A DNA stretch of 64,000 bases from Syngnathus acus (Eukaryota > Chordata > Actinopteri > Syngnathiformes > Syngnathidae): positions 16,854,193 to 16,918,192 of the forward strand of contig NC_051088.1 in NCBI RefSeq assembly GCF_901709675.1. Reading direction: 5' to 3'. Made by a program: the position numbers and the translations under genes. The notes beneath the pieces are model-generated. The model was not told the origin of the DNA, made no database searches, and saw only the letters and a list, made by a program, of their open reading frames with translations. How positions within the stretch are numbered: the stretch's first letter is position 1; every line of letters starts with the position of its first letter. This document shows positions 11,440 to 22,300 of the stretch, in pieces.

Positions 11440-13675
11440 ATGAATGCGTTTGACCGCAGCATCAACTTTGATGCCATCTTCAAGTTCTCCCAAATGTATG
11501 GAGCCCGTCAGACTTGTTACTTATCTGAGTTGTGCTCTTTCAAATGTTTTTCTTTGCTCTTGCAGATCTCATTCCACCCAGTTGCACTTGAAGAATGTCT
11601 ACTCCAGCTTGGCGGCATGCATGTTCCTGGCGGCAGCCGGCGCCTACACGCATGTCGTCTTGCGCCTCTTCCAGGTATCTTAGTTTGCTTAATCTTAACT
11701 AACTTTCAATCTTGTATATTATGCACCTGATGATGATACCTGATCAGACGAGTGACGCCTCGTGTGTTCTCAGGGAGGTGTGCTCTGCGCCCTGGCATCC
11801 CTGGGAATGATGGTGTGGCTGGCCATGACGCCGCACAACGTCCACACTGAGAAGAAGAGGCTGGCCATCCTGGCGGGATTTGCCTTCCTTAACGGTTTGC
11901 ACTCACCTTTATTGTGTTTGGGTGACTGTTAGCCAAATGAGACCAACTGAGGCGCTTTTCCCCCCCTTCCTCACTCTAGGTGTGGGCCTCGGCCCCACAC
12001 TGGACTTTGTCATCGCCGTCAACCCCAGGTATGCCAAGGAACACTTGCGTAACGTGTGCCTCACCTTTAAAATCACGTTTGGGCCTCCTAGTCACATAAG
12101 CCTTTTGTAAAATAGTGGCCAGAATGGCCATTCTCTCTTCTATTGCAAGTGGGGGAAAAAAAGAGAAATATTGCTCATTTGAACATAATGTTTGTTTGGG
12201 CAGCACGATGTTAAGAATATATTAAAAAGAAATAATGATACTCAAAAGTCAGCTTTGAAAACACATCATATAGTTAAACACATGTTCAAAGTGCCTTTCA
12301 GAGAACCTTGTTTGGAAACAAGACGATTAACATGAAATTTCACTTGTCTTGTTGGCACTGTAAATGAGAATTCTCGAGTTTAAGATTGACATATTCATCG
12401 TCTGCCTTACATAGCTGCATTCTCTGTTTTCTGTCGCATCTGTTGATGATTTGTGTTTGCCTTGTGTGTGCAAAGCACTTGCTAACCCCCCCTGCTTTCT
12501 TTTTAGCATCATTGCCACAGCCTTCATGGGAACCTCCGTTATTTTCATTTGCTTCACCCTCAGCGCCCTCTACGCTAAACGAAGGAGCTACCTGTTCCTT
12601 GGAGGTAACTCGCCCTCATTCGTCTTCACACTTGGCATGGCTGAAAGTACTTTCTAGAAACATAATTGTATGAAATAGTTGCTTGCTCCTTTGAGAAGCT
12701 CTCTGTCCAGAGGTAGATTCCACGTTTTACCCGTTTAAAGACCAACGAATAGGCAACCTGAACTGCTAGTACTTTGTTGTCTCTAACTGCCTTGCTGTTG
12801 TTGTGGTGGTGATCAGGCACACTGATGTCTGGCCTGTCTATCCTCTTCCTGATGTCACTCATGAACATGTTCTTTGGATCGGCGATGCTCTTCAAGGTCA
12901 GTCGGAATCATCGTTTGATCTCTCCTCGTCTCGCTCTCTTGTCACTTTGTAGCTGTCTTGCTTGCTGCATCTTGTCTCACTGTCACAACTGTCCTCAAAA
13001 AAGCCTCCAAAAGGCTTCTGAAACACTCCAGAACAAAAGAAAATCACCAAAAAACAACCTGAATGTTGCTTGTTATGTAATTTGTAATGTTATTTGCTCC
13101 ATTTAATTTTTTTGGGACAAGACAGTTTTCTGCATTTGAAAGCATTTACTTATTTCTTGCAATAGTGCACATTTTAAAAACTATCTAGCTCCACCAGTTG
13201 ACACTCATTTTTGGGAAATCTTGTCACGCTCGCTCTTTCCTTCTTGCATATTCCTTCCACGTTTCTGAGCCCTTTCCAAGATGACCTTTGCTTCTTCCAA
13301 CAGGCTCACATGTACCTGGGCCTGCTCATCATGTGCGGCTTCGTCCTGTTTGACACTCAGCTCATCATCGAGAAGGCGGAGAACGGCGACAAGGACTACG
13401 TCTGGTGAGTGAGGCCGCGTCCGGTTTAAATTAAAAAAAGAAAATATGTCACCGTTTCACTGCGGACATGCCCAAACAAAACGTGTCACCCTGTGCAGGC
13501 ACTGCGTGGACTTGTTCTTGGACTTCATTACCATCTTCCGGAAGTTGATGGTCATCCTCGCCCTCAACGACAAGGTACCAGTCATAAAACAACTCAACAA
13601 AGTGTAGCAGTGTGTCGAGTAACAGTGTGGTGTTCTCTTTTGTTGTTTCAGGACAAGAAGAAGGAGAAGAAGTAG
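11440..13675 (+). CDS. tmbim6: Bax inhibitor-1 / transmembrane BAX inhibitor motif protein 6
   Basis: Coding exons are 11440-11495, 11566-11674, 11774-11894, 11980-12028, 12507-12604, 12817-12896, 13304-13404, 13499-13574 and 13652-13675. They sum to 714 bp, giving 237 aa, the same length as I recall for human TMBIM6. The protein is a multi-pass ER membrane protein that acts as a calcium leak and suppresses ER-stress-induced death. Seen in the translation: the start [18 protein letters not shown], the helices [17 protein letters not shown] and [17 protein letters not shown], the signature [18 protein letters not shown], the helix [19 protein letters not shown], and the aspartates in [16 protein letters not shown] (about 209 and 213) discussed as pH-sensitive in the family. 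The C-terminus DKKKEKK is the basic tail. The start is supported by an acceptor at 11420-11421, 18 bases upstream. Confidence 0.97.
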
Positions 13676-14378
13676 ATAAGTTTGTGTGAGCGGCTGAAAA
13701 AGAGTCGGGCCAATTTGCGTCGCGCACTATTTTTGACTTAATTTCTTAAACTCGTGGTCTTACGGTCCGATCGAAAATGTTTTGAGCTTTTTTTTTTTTT
13801 TTTTTTATGTTTAACTTCCAAGGGTTGATTGTTTGTCCGTCCATGTCCAACTAATGCTAGTCGTGCTGAGAACACGAGGGGACTAACGTTGCAGTCAACC
13901 TACTTAGCCTGTAGAGGGCAGCATTGTGCCACGCAAGCGGCACTTCAGTTGAGTTTGGTCTTGTTCTATGTGCCAACAATTAATACAAGATGATGACAGA
14001 CTCTCAATTAGCAAGTCACACGAATAATAGTTTAAGTTGTGTGATCACATAAATCATTTTGCTTCATTTCTAGGTTTCTGTTTATTATAATTAGTAGTAG
14101 TCGAGAGTGATTTGGACACTGGATCCCCCTCCCACATGCCCTCTGAAGTAATGCTTTGAAATCTCTTGGACTTTTCTAGATCCAGGTTGGCCGCGTTTGT
14201 CCAAGTTTTTGACTGCGCTTTTTCCTGTTTTTGCTTTCTTCTCTTGTAAATTCCACAGATGTCTGATAGTTTGCCAAATTAAGTGAAGTTAACCTTGCAT
14301 TTTTAGCATATACTGTGAAGAATTAATTTTGTTCATGTAAAAGGTTAACTACAAGTTTGATACATTTGCCCAAATAAA
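13676..14378 (+). other. tmbim6: tmbim6 3' UTR and poly(A) signal
   Basis: This is non-coding sequence after the stop at 13673-13675. It has a T run around 13791-13807 and a canonical AATAAA at 14373-14378 that is the likely polyadenylation signal. I see no open reading frame of interest on either strand. Confidence 0.6.
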
Positions 14379-14653
14379 TGTGTTGAATGCACGCATTATT
14401 CAAGCGAAGTAGAATGTTTAATCCCACCAAGGTGTTTGGGGAGGATTTCTTCCTCTGCAAGGAAAGATTTTCTCACAAAAACCTCTTTTTGCAATTTCCA
14501 ACCTTGGACCACAGCAGTTTTTCAAGAATTTCAAGTTACCGCACTTATGCAGTGACTGTATAGTCAAATGTGACAGTTGTAAATATTTGAAATGCATGTT
14601 ACTTTTAGGAGTTCTAAAAGCTAAACTCCAAACTTGGCACACATGGCAGTAAG

Positions 14654-15011
14654 ATAAATGCATACAAGAACAAATAGGGGAACTATCACCTAAGGAATAA
14701 ACAACAACACATTAACATTAAAAATAGGGACCTAAACTAAGCCAGAAGACTTGAATTTTCACCTAAAGATTACAAAAAAACGAGAGTGACATACATTTAA
14801 AATAATAAATAAATAATAGAAATAATTGGCTTCACTTTGGTTGGAGATCCTGAGGAGGAGAAGTCTGGTTGATGGTGGTTGTCATCCTTCATTTTACGAG
14901 ATTCCTTCAAGATACGGATCACGACAATTTTGACTCTTCGGCGACCGAACGACAAGCGACCGAATCGTCCTTGGCTGTCGCACGAAGACAGAGCGAGTCG
15001 CTAAGGGATTC
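14654..15011 (-). pseudogene. Inverted partial copy of the nckap5l last exon and 3' UTR
   Basis: Read on the minus strand, this segment matches the end of nckap5l (about 8336-8516) and part of its 3' UTR (about 8936-9150). The intervening 3' UTR is deleted. The matched coding end starts at the codons for ESLSDSL. In the copy the four codons around LYDS are lost and the position of the TGA stop reads CGA, so it cannot encode the same C-terminus. Shared stretches include the rare strings AGGTGAAAATTCAAGTCTTC and GACAACCACCATCAACCAGA. No exon or splice structure is kept. It lies on the far side of tmbim6 from the parent, in inverted orientation. Confidence 0.85.
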
Positions 15012-15470
15012 GTTTCGGTTTGGTTCGATTCGGTTCGGTTTGGTTCGATAACATGTATGCATATGACTAAATATTGTTATCCAATTTACTGCAATTTCAC
15101 ATTAGATTGCTGTTTTGAAATTTACTTTTATTATTTTAATAAACATTTATGTTAAAACTTGTCTGGTGTTTTATTCCTTGTTTTTATATTCGCCAATCAA
15201 AACATAAAAATCAGACATTTGGTTAACTGCTTTATATGACAATATGTATGTGTTTTACGTTGTTATATGAATTGGTGTCCCCAAAAATAACAAATGTCGG
15301 CATAACGGATTTTTTTTCTCCCTTTTATTCAAACACAAACACATTTGGTATAATAACACAGACTAGAATCCAACAAATACAAAATTAAAACAATGTCGGC
15401 ATAACGTGTGTCGGCTGGCATAGCAAGCAGCAACGCTGTCTGTGAATCTTCGCGAACGAACCTGAAATGC
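15012..15470. other. Unassigned spacer before the tandem array
   Basis: This is AT-rich non-coding sequence. It starts with a short GGTTCG-type simple repeat (15012-15048) directly beside the inverted nckap5l copy. I see no gene signal. Confidence 0.4.
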
Positions 15471-15900
15471 CCTGTTATTAGGTACATCTGAAAATGGCGG
15501 TGTACCTAATAGAGGGTCAGAATGACGTCACAGATCAAACAGCCAATCAGAAAGTGGGGGTGAGGGCGGGTGTGGCACTTTTCACTTTCAGTTAAGCTTT
15601 GGCCATAATTTTTCCCTAATGAAGTGGCCTGTTATTAGGTACACCAGAAAATGGCGGTGTACCTAATGGAGTGTCCGAGTGATGTCACAGATCAAACAGC
15701 CAATCAGAAAGTGGGGGTGAGGGCGGGTGTGGCACTTTTCACTTTCAGTTAAGCTTTGGCCATGATTTTTCCCTAATGAAGTGGCCTGTTATTAGGTACA
15801 CCAGAAAATGGCGGTGTACCTAATGGAGTGTCCGAGTGATGTCACAGATCAACCAGCCAATCAGAAAGTGGGGGTGAGGGCGGGTGTGGCACTTTTCACT

Positions 15901-16114
15901 TAAACCAAGGGTGTGGACCTCCAGTCCTTGAGGGGCCGCGTTCCAATATGTTTTCCAAGTTACCCTCGTTAAACACACCTGCGTGAAAAGATTTTGGTCA
16001 TTTTCACGTTCTGCAGGAGCTAAAACTTTTCACACAGGTGCACTTAACGAGGAAATCTTGGAAAACATGTTGGAATGCAGCCCCGAGGACTAGAGCTTGA
16101 CACCTGTGACCTTT
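15901..16114. mobile_element. hAT-like hairpin MITE inserted in the array
   Basis: The two ends are imperfect inverted complements over about 50 bp. The left end has AAGGGTGTGGACCTCCAGTC and the right end has GAGGACTAGAGCTTGACACC. The interior also folds back: GTTAAACACACCTGCGTG pairs with the region around CACACAGGTGCACTTAAC. There is no coding capacity. The style matches the short non-autonomous hAT elements common in teleosts; the superfamily is an inference because I cannot define a clear 8-bp target duplication. Confidence 0.7.
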
Positions 16115-16141
16115 GACCATGATATTTCCCTAATAAAGTGG

Positions 16142-16849
16142 CCTGTTATTAGGTACACTTGAAAATGCCGGTGTACCTAATGGAGTGTCCGTGTGATTCC
16201 CTCGTTAAGCGCACCTGCGTGAAAAGTTTTAGCTCCTGCAGAACGTGAAAGTGACCAAAAACTTTTCACGCAGGTGCGCTTAACGAGGGTCACTTGGAAA
16301 ACATGTTGGAACGCGGCCCTGAGGACTAGAGCTTGACACCTGTGACCTTTGACCATGATATTTCCCTAATAAAGTGGCCTGTTATTAGGTACACTTGAAA
16401 ATGGCGGTGTACCTAATGGAGTGTCCGTGTGATTCCCTCGTTAAGCGCACCTGCGTGAAAAGTTTTAGCTCCTGCAGAACGTGAAAGTGACCAAAAACTT
16501 TTCACGCAGGTGCGCTTAACGAGGGTCACTTGGAAAACATGTTGGAACGCGGCCCTGAGGGCTAGCGCTTGACACCTGTGACCTTTGACCATGATATTTC
16601 CCTAATAAAGTGGCCTGTTATTAGGTACACTTGAAAATGGCGGTGTACCTAATGGAGTGTCCATGTGATTCCCTCGTTAAGTGCACCTGCGTGAAAAGTT
16701 TTAGCTCCTGCGGAACGTGAAAATGACCAAAAACTTTTCACGCAGGTGCACTTAACGAGGGAATCTTGGAAAGCATGTTGGAATGCGGCCCTGAGGACTA
16801 GAGCTTGACACCTGTGACCTTTGACCATGATATTTCCCTAATAAAATGC
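16142..16849. repeat. Three 236-bp recombinant units with 91-bp perfect or near-perfect hairpins
   Basis: Each unit carries a fold-back from CCCTCGTTAAG to CTTAACGAGGG at 16199-16289, 16435-16525 and 16671-16761. The arms are 28 bp and identical or nearly so. In every unit the ordinary repeat is joined to the MITE interior at the same point (after GAGTGTCC and a few bases), so the internal deletion happened once and the product was then duplicated. Confidence 0.85.
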
Positions 16850-17070
16850 CCTGTTATTAGGTACATCTGAAAATGGCGGTGTACCTAATGGAGTGTCCGA
16901 GTGACGTCACAGATCCAACAGCCAATCAGAAAGTGGGGGTGAGGGCGGGTGTGGCACTTTTCACTTTCAGTTAAGCTTTGACCATGATTTTTCCCTAATG
17001 AAGTGGCCTGTGATTTGGAACACCTGAAAATGGCGGTGTACCTAATAGAGTGTCCAAATGACGTCACAGA

Positions 17071-19338
17071 TTTTTTGGGGTTCGGTTTGTTTCCATTTTT
17101 TTTGGTCTTTTATTTATTCATTTTTTTAATTTTGTTTTTTTTTCTTATTTAATTTTTTAATTATTTTTTTATCATTTATTATTTTTTTAATTTTAATAAA
17201 AATATTTAAATAAAAAATAAGCGTATGGGTGAAGAAATGGCTTTCTCTCCACACAGAAGATAAACTTTTGAGTTTAATGCCTCATCACAAAAACACTCAA
17301 GTACAGGAAAATAGAACCAATTTTTATTTCAATAAAATATTGGTAGCACTTTGTAGTTCTGGTCAGATATGGGAGACAAAAATATTCCAAAAGACAAAGA
17401 CAACTGATGGCAATCTTAAATACTTTGGATCATCACATGTGGTACATTTAGCATTTTTAAAACTAGTTAACATGGGGGGTAGGTGTTCAACAACACAAGA
17501 AAACCCAGGAAACTCACCCAAAAATGACACAAATCAATAATATGACAAAACTCTACAAGTGAAATTTAAACTGCTTAATGTTGGCAAATGGAAAACAATA
17601 GAAAATATTGAGCATTACCGGACAATACAGGTTATTGGCCAATAAATACAGAAAAAAAAAACACTCATAAAAAAAGATATTTTCAAGTGTTTTCCCGCTA
17701 CAAGTAGCACAGCTGCGTAAACTTGCTCTCGACAGTGTTTCCTCACTCATGCCCAGCATGACATGCATTCTAGTGTTGAGGCCATCATCATAACTCATTT
17801 TTAGGCACAACACCTCTATCGCTCCAAACTTCAAAAGGCACTGTGTATCTTTGTCAGCAGTGTTCGATGATGATAATAATAACGACAAAAAAGCTCAGAA
17901 AGCTTGTCTGAATGTGTGGCACTCGGCCTATGCCGTGTCCGCAGATTCCAGTGTGTCTGCTCACACGATACGATTTTGTCATTTTTCGCTCAAGCTGAAA
18001 GCTACATATATTGTCACCTTCCTAAAATAATGCTTTTTTTTTTAAACAGAAAAAAAACAGAACCAAACACTAATCATACTATATTCAAATTGAATAAGCG
18101 GTTGAACTAAGGATGCAGCCGGTTTTAGCAGAGGTGGCTTGAGTGGCAGAAGATGATTGAGGCAAAATCAAAATATGTCACCGCCCACAATTTTAAGAGG
18201 GACACAGTATGAAATCCGCGACAATCAATCAAAGGCTGATGTAGAAAATATAAATCTGAAACAGTATGTTCGTACTGCAAGTGAATTCTGATAATTACAT
18301 GAATGTAAACAGTACAATTGCATTTTTTTTTTTCAAAATCTGACAAGGCCGCTTTCGTAAGTGGCTATAATATAAATCAGGTATGTAGCTGACGCAACTG
18401 CACACTGACCACTCAGGTGGCGCTCACTGCACCTCCATGTCATCAGAAGGCAATAAACATCACAATGGTTTGACAAATTAGACAGTGCCAGAAGCAATGG
18501 CGGACAAAAAAAGAAGAAATCAGTCAATGGCCAAAAGAGGACGACACAAAATGATTCGGTTAAGAAATTTGGCTTCGGTTGCAGTCAAACCTTTTTGGTA
18601 TTTCCTTCAGGAAGCAGACTGCACCACATGACGTCATGGTTTGTGCGCACACGTGTCAATTCACTGATGCATTCCGTTCACATTCCAAGTCGCTTTTGGT
18701 TTTGTAACGTGAACGGCTACATAAAAGCATCAGATTTAGAAAAGACAACAATTGGGCATCATTTAGCTTTCGTGTTGGTTTTTTGTTGCTTATTCATAAA
18801 TAAGGCCAACTCTTACGTCCACTGAAATGAAATATTGACAGAACCGGCTTGCATAGAGGAACTATTTAAAAATAGATTTCCATATAAAACAACTTATCAA
18901 AACGAATGGTGTATAAAACCCGTGGTGATTTAAAAAAAACCTTTTTTTTTTCTTTTCTTCCTCGTTCCTTAAAGGCACACTCAATCAAAGTCAGATGGAG
19001 GGCATGGAGGCTTCTGTTTTGTCCAGAGAACAATTGCCATAACTGGTTGAACCGGTGACTGTGACAATGGCGCTTTGGTTGTGGTGTCCTCGCGCTGTCT
19101 CGTGGTGATTTGCATGATTTTGAATCGTGCTTGCTGCTATCACAAGCATATAAAAAAGGCTTGAGAATGCCAAGCATAATCTGAGGCACAAACGTAGTTG
19201 CTTTGTGAGTTTGGAATGTCCTGTAACCCACGCTAATGTCATTGTTGAGATATTTGTGCAGCAGCTGGGACAGACCAACATGTGAAGAGATCCTGTTTCA
19301 ATGCGTGATATGTGGAAGACGACCCGGAAAAAGGTCCT
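17071..19338 (-). other. ctdsp2: Probable ctdsp2 3' UTR, then AT-rich spacer
   Basis: From the ctdsp2 stop (19339-19341) leftwards there is about 2 kb of AT-rich, non-repetitive sequence without a recognisable gene. This would suit the long 3' UTR expected of the family. A minus-strand AATAAA (read TTTATT on the plus strand) is at 17323-17328. Bases 17071-17225 are a T/A-rich low-complexity block. No other gene is supported. Confidence 0.4.
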
Positions 19339-22300
19339 TTAATGCCCACGAAGTTGGTCCAGCTGAGTGTACACGTTCTCCGCCTGGCTGAGTTCTTCAA
19401 ACACGGGCAGAAGGTTGAGGAGTTCGGAGTCATCTACGTCGTCGAACCATGACACCACGGGGACCTGACGAGCGTGCGCGCACACATATTACATAAACAG
19501 ATTTGACATCAATGTTGTGATTTATGAAACTCAAGCAAATGTTTGCGCCAGTTTGGAGTGTAAACTCACAGCATTGTTGGGGTGAAAGATGTAGGATGCG
19601 GGAGAATTATCCAAGATGAGCGTCTTATGAAGGTCTCGGCCCAGGCGGCTCAGATCTTTCACGTAGCAACCCTGGTGGAAGACGCATGACTCCCGAAAGA
19701 GGCGAGCCCGGAACACGCTGTACTGGTCCAGCAGGTCCGTCACTGGGTCGGCGTACTGGATTTAAAAATATATTTATACATTGAGTGATTCTTTTGCATA
19801 CCGCCAGAGTCCACTTTGAGAATCACTGGTGATGATGGTACATATGGTGATTATGTCCGCTAGCTACCTTAGCCAAACTGGCGGTGAACAGCACGCACTC
19901 AAACAGCTCTCCCATTCGCTGCAGGAACTCATCCACATACGGCCTCTTAAGCACGTACACCTGCCAACACACAGCCCACGCATTGGTGACTTCCTTACGG
20001 GAAAACTCCATCCCACGTTCCAGGACAGCAGGAACTCATCTGTGTGTATCGCTGCGGTCACAAGCGTAGCAGTGCTCGAACATGTTTAGCATTTGGTCGG
20101 TCATGAAAAAGTACCTGAAAGCCATACTGAAGATAAACATGAGTATCTTCACTTGGATAGAAGTTAAGAGACAGCTTGTAGTATTTTGCAAGCCTTATCT
20201 GGCATTTGCTGGACACTAGTATCTCAGCTCAGCTGTGACCCTAATGAGGAGAAATGCTGCAGAAAATGGATGTTTATCAGAAACCCCAGCTTAGCCGCCA
20301 ATGGCCACTTCCTGAAACAAGTAATCAAGAATAGGCCGTGCCAGTGTTAACCAGCCTATCCTGGATTACTTGAACCAGGCAGAGGCCCACACAGATGCCT
20401 CGCCGCCATCGCAGGACTCAAGTCTTTGCCGCAAAATCCCAGACAGCTTTTGTTCTTAATTGTCTTCCACTGTTAACGTCTTGGGCAACCCATGTTGAGA
20501 ACGTGAAATGACCGTGCGAGTTCCCGTCCTGCTGTTGAGGCTTTGTTCAAAACGTGGCCAGTAGAGGTCACTGCAACCACATCAGAACTCTGTCGCACGC
20601 GCAAGCTGCACTGCCGCTTACCTGGTGTGTGGTCCCCTCAATCTCCACCGGCACAATGAAGTCCGCGTTGCTGATTGGCTAGAGGGGAAACAGAAGGGAG
20701 ACGTTCAGTTGGCTCGGTAGGCGTGTGCGCACGCACTCATGGACCCCGAGCAGAAATTCTCATGATGTTACATAAGCGCTCGCTTCCATGCCGTACTGCT
20801 GCTGCTACTGCCGTAAATAACAGGGCATTTCACTCCAGGATGCATGAACAGCCAGTCATTTGAGAAACATTCTTTTGGATTTACAAGCCAAGGTGAACAC
20901 ACAAACTGTGCTTGTGCGACTTTTCTCTGGGTACTCCAGCAAACTCATACTTTCTAAAAACATGTTAGCATGCTAGCCCCATGGAAGACTCTAAATTGGA
21001 ACACGTTTGTCTTTATGTTCCCAGCAATTGACTGGCGACCAGTCTGGGCAGCGTCTCAACTGGAACGAGGCCCGTAATGAACGATCAATTGATCAGTCGG
21101 TCCCCACCTTGAAGGAGCTGTGTACCAGCGTCTCATCTAGATCGATGACCACGCAGATCTTCCCTTGGTCATGGGCGGTCACCTCGGGCAGGAGGCTGAC
21201 GTCGCACAACTGATGACACACAAAACGGTTTTCACCGCTATTAGCCTAACGTAATATAAGCCTAATATAAGCCATTTGAGGCATGCGTGTGTGTGTGTGT
21301 GTGTGTGATTTTGAGTTGTTGGGTATTGTCGAAAAGTTTCACATTCAATTCTATTTCAATTCTTTAGGCTCCAATTCGATTTGATTTCAGTTCTTTAGAT
21401 TACGATGTTTGATCTCATTGATATTTTTACTAGTCAGAGAAAAACGTGTCATCGATATCTGACAGCCGATAACTGATGGATTTAAAACTAGTTGAACTGG
21501 TGGATGATAGATTAATAAATGGGCACATAGAAGATCCACTACCCACTACAAAATAATTATTACCGTGATTACCCCCCCCCTTGCAAAGGATAAATATGAC
21601 CTTTTAAGGTCAGCACAAAACTGCGCAACAGGAAACCAACATTAAGTGCAAAAACTCATTTTGTGCAGTTTTTCGCAAAAATCAATTTACACAAAACTTT
21701 TATATCATTTAGATTATGTGTCTGTTCTGCATGTCATTCTAATCCCGCCCCCAAAATATAAAATGAATATTTTAGTAACATTGAAACTTTGGAAAACCTT
21801 TTTTTGGTTTGCAAAAACTAAGAGCTATTTATGTTATTTGTTGATTATTTTTTTAATTTCTAAGACATGCTGAGTCTGGAATCTCCCTGTACTTTTTGGT
21901 TTAATTATAATGAATGAAAAATTAACATGACCTGAACATTTAACACATGCAAAGCTGAAAACCCTTTCAGTAAGCATATAGTTAGTCGAAGTAAATTTTG
22001 ATGCCAATATTTTCCCATTTTGTGCAAATTAATTTCAGTTTCAATGACTACTAATAATCCGTATTGGCCTTGAAAAAAGAACCTATTGCCCCCCGCCCCC
22101 AAAATGAGCACAATTGCAATTTCTGTAAATAGACATGCAGTTCTTGCAATCTATCAATAACATACAGGACATGGCATGGGAACCATTTCTCTCTCTGAGC
22201 TTTTTTGGTCAACTGCCAGGCTGACATGAATTACTCTTCTGTTATATAACATGCGTACCGCACATTACAACACAATATTCTTTCTTCAGCTAAAAAAAAA

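Larger units (their letters stand above)
15471..17070. repeat. Tandem array of a transposon-end-like unit with captured MITE
   Basis: Eight units begin with CCTGTTATTAGGTACA or a close variant at 15471, 15628, 15785, 16142, 16378, 16614, 16850 and 17007 (the last diverged). The intervals are 157, 157, 357, 236, 236, 236 and 157 bp. Each unit starts with a short hairpin, ATTAGGTACAC and its complement GTGTACCTAAT around a 12-base loop. Each unit ends CCTAATAAAGTGG or CCTAATGAAGTGG, a pairing that looks like the joined ends of a Tc1/mariner-type element. The 357-bp interval carries a complete inserted MITE. The three 236-bp units carry a truncated MITE in place of most of the ordinary unit. The units beginning at 16142 and 16378 differ at only a few bases, so that part is young. 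Confidence 0.9.

Noticed and set aside
15471-17070. Regularly spaced direct repeats considered as a CRISPR array
   Set aside because: The units are 157 or 236 bp of near-continuous repeat with no unique spacers, in a vertebrate genome. They are a transposon-derived tandem array.
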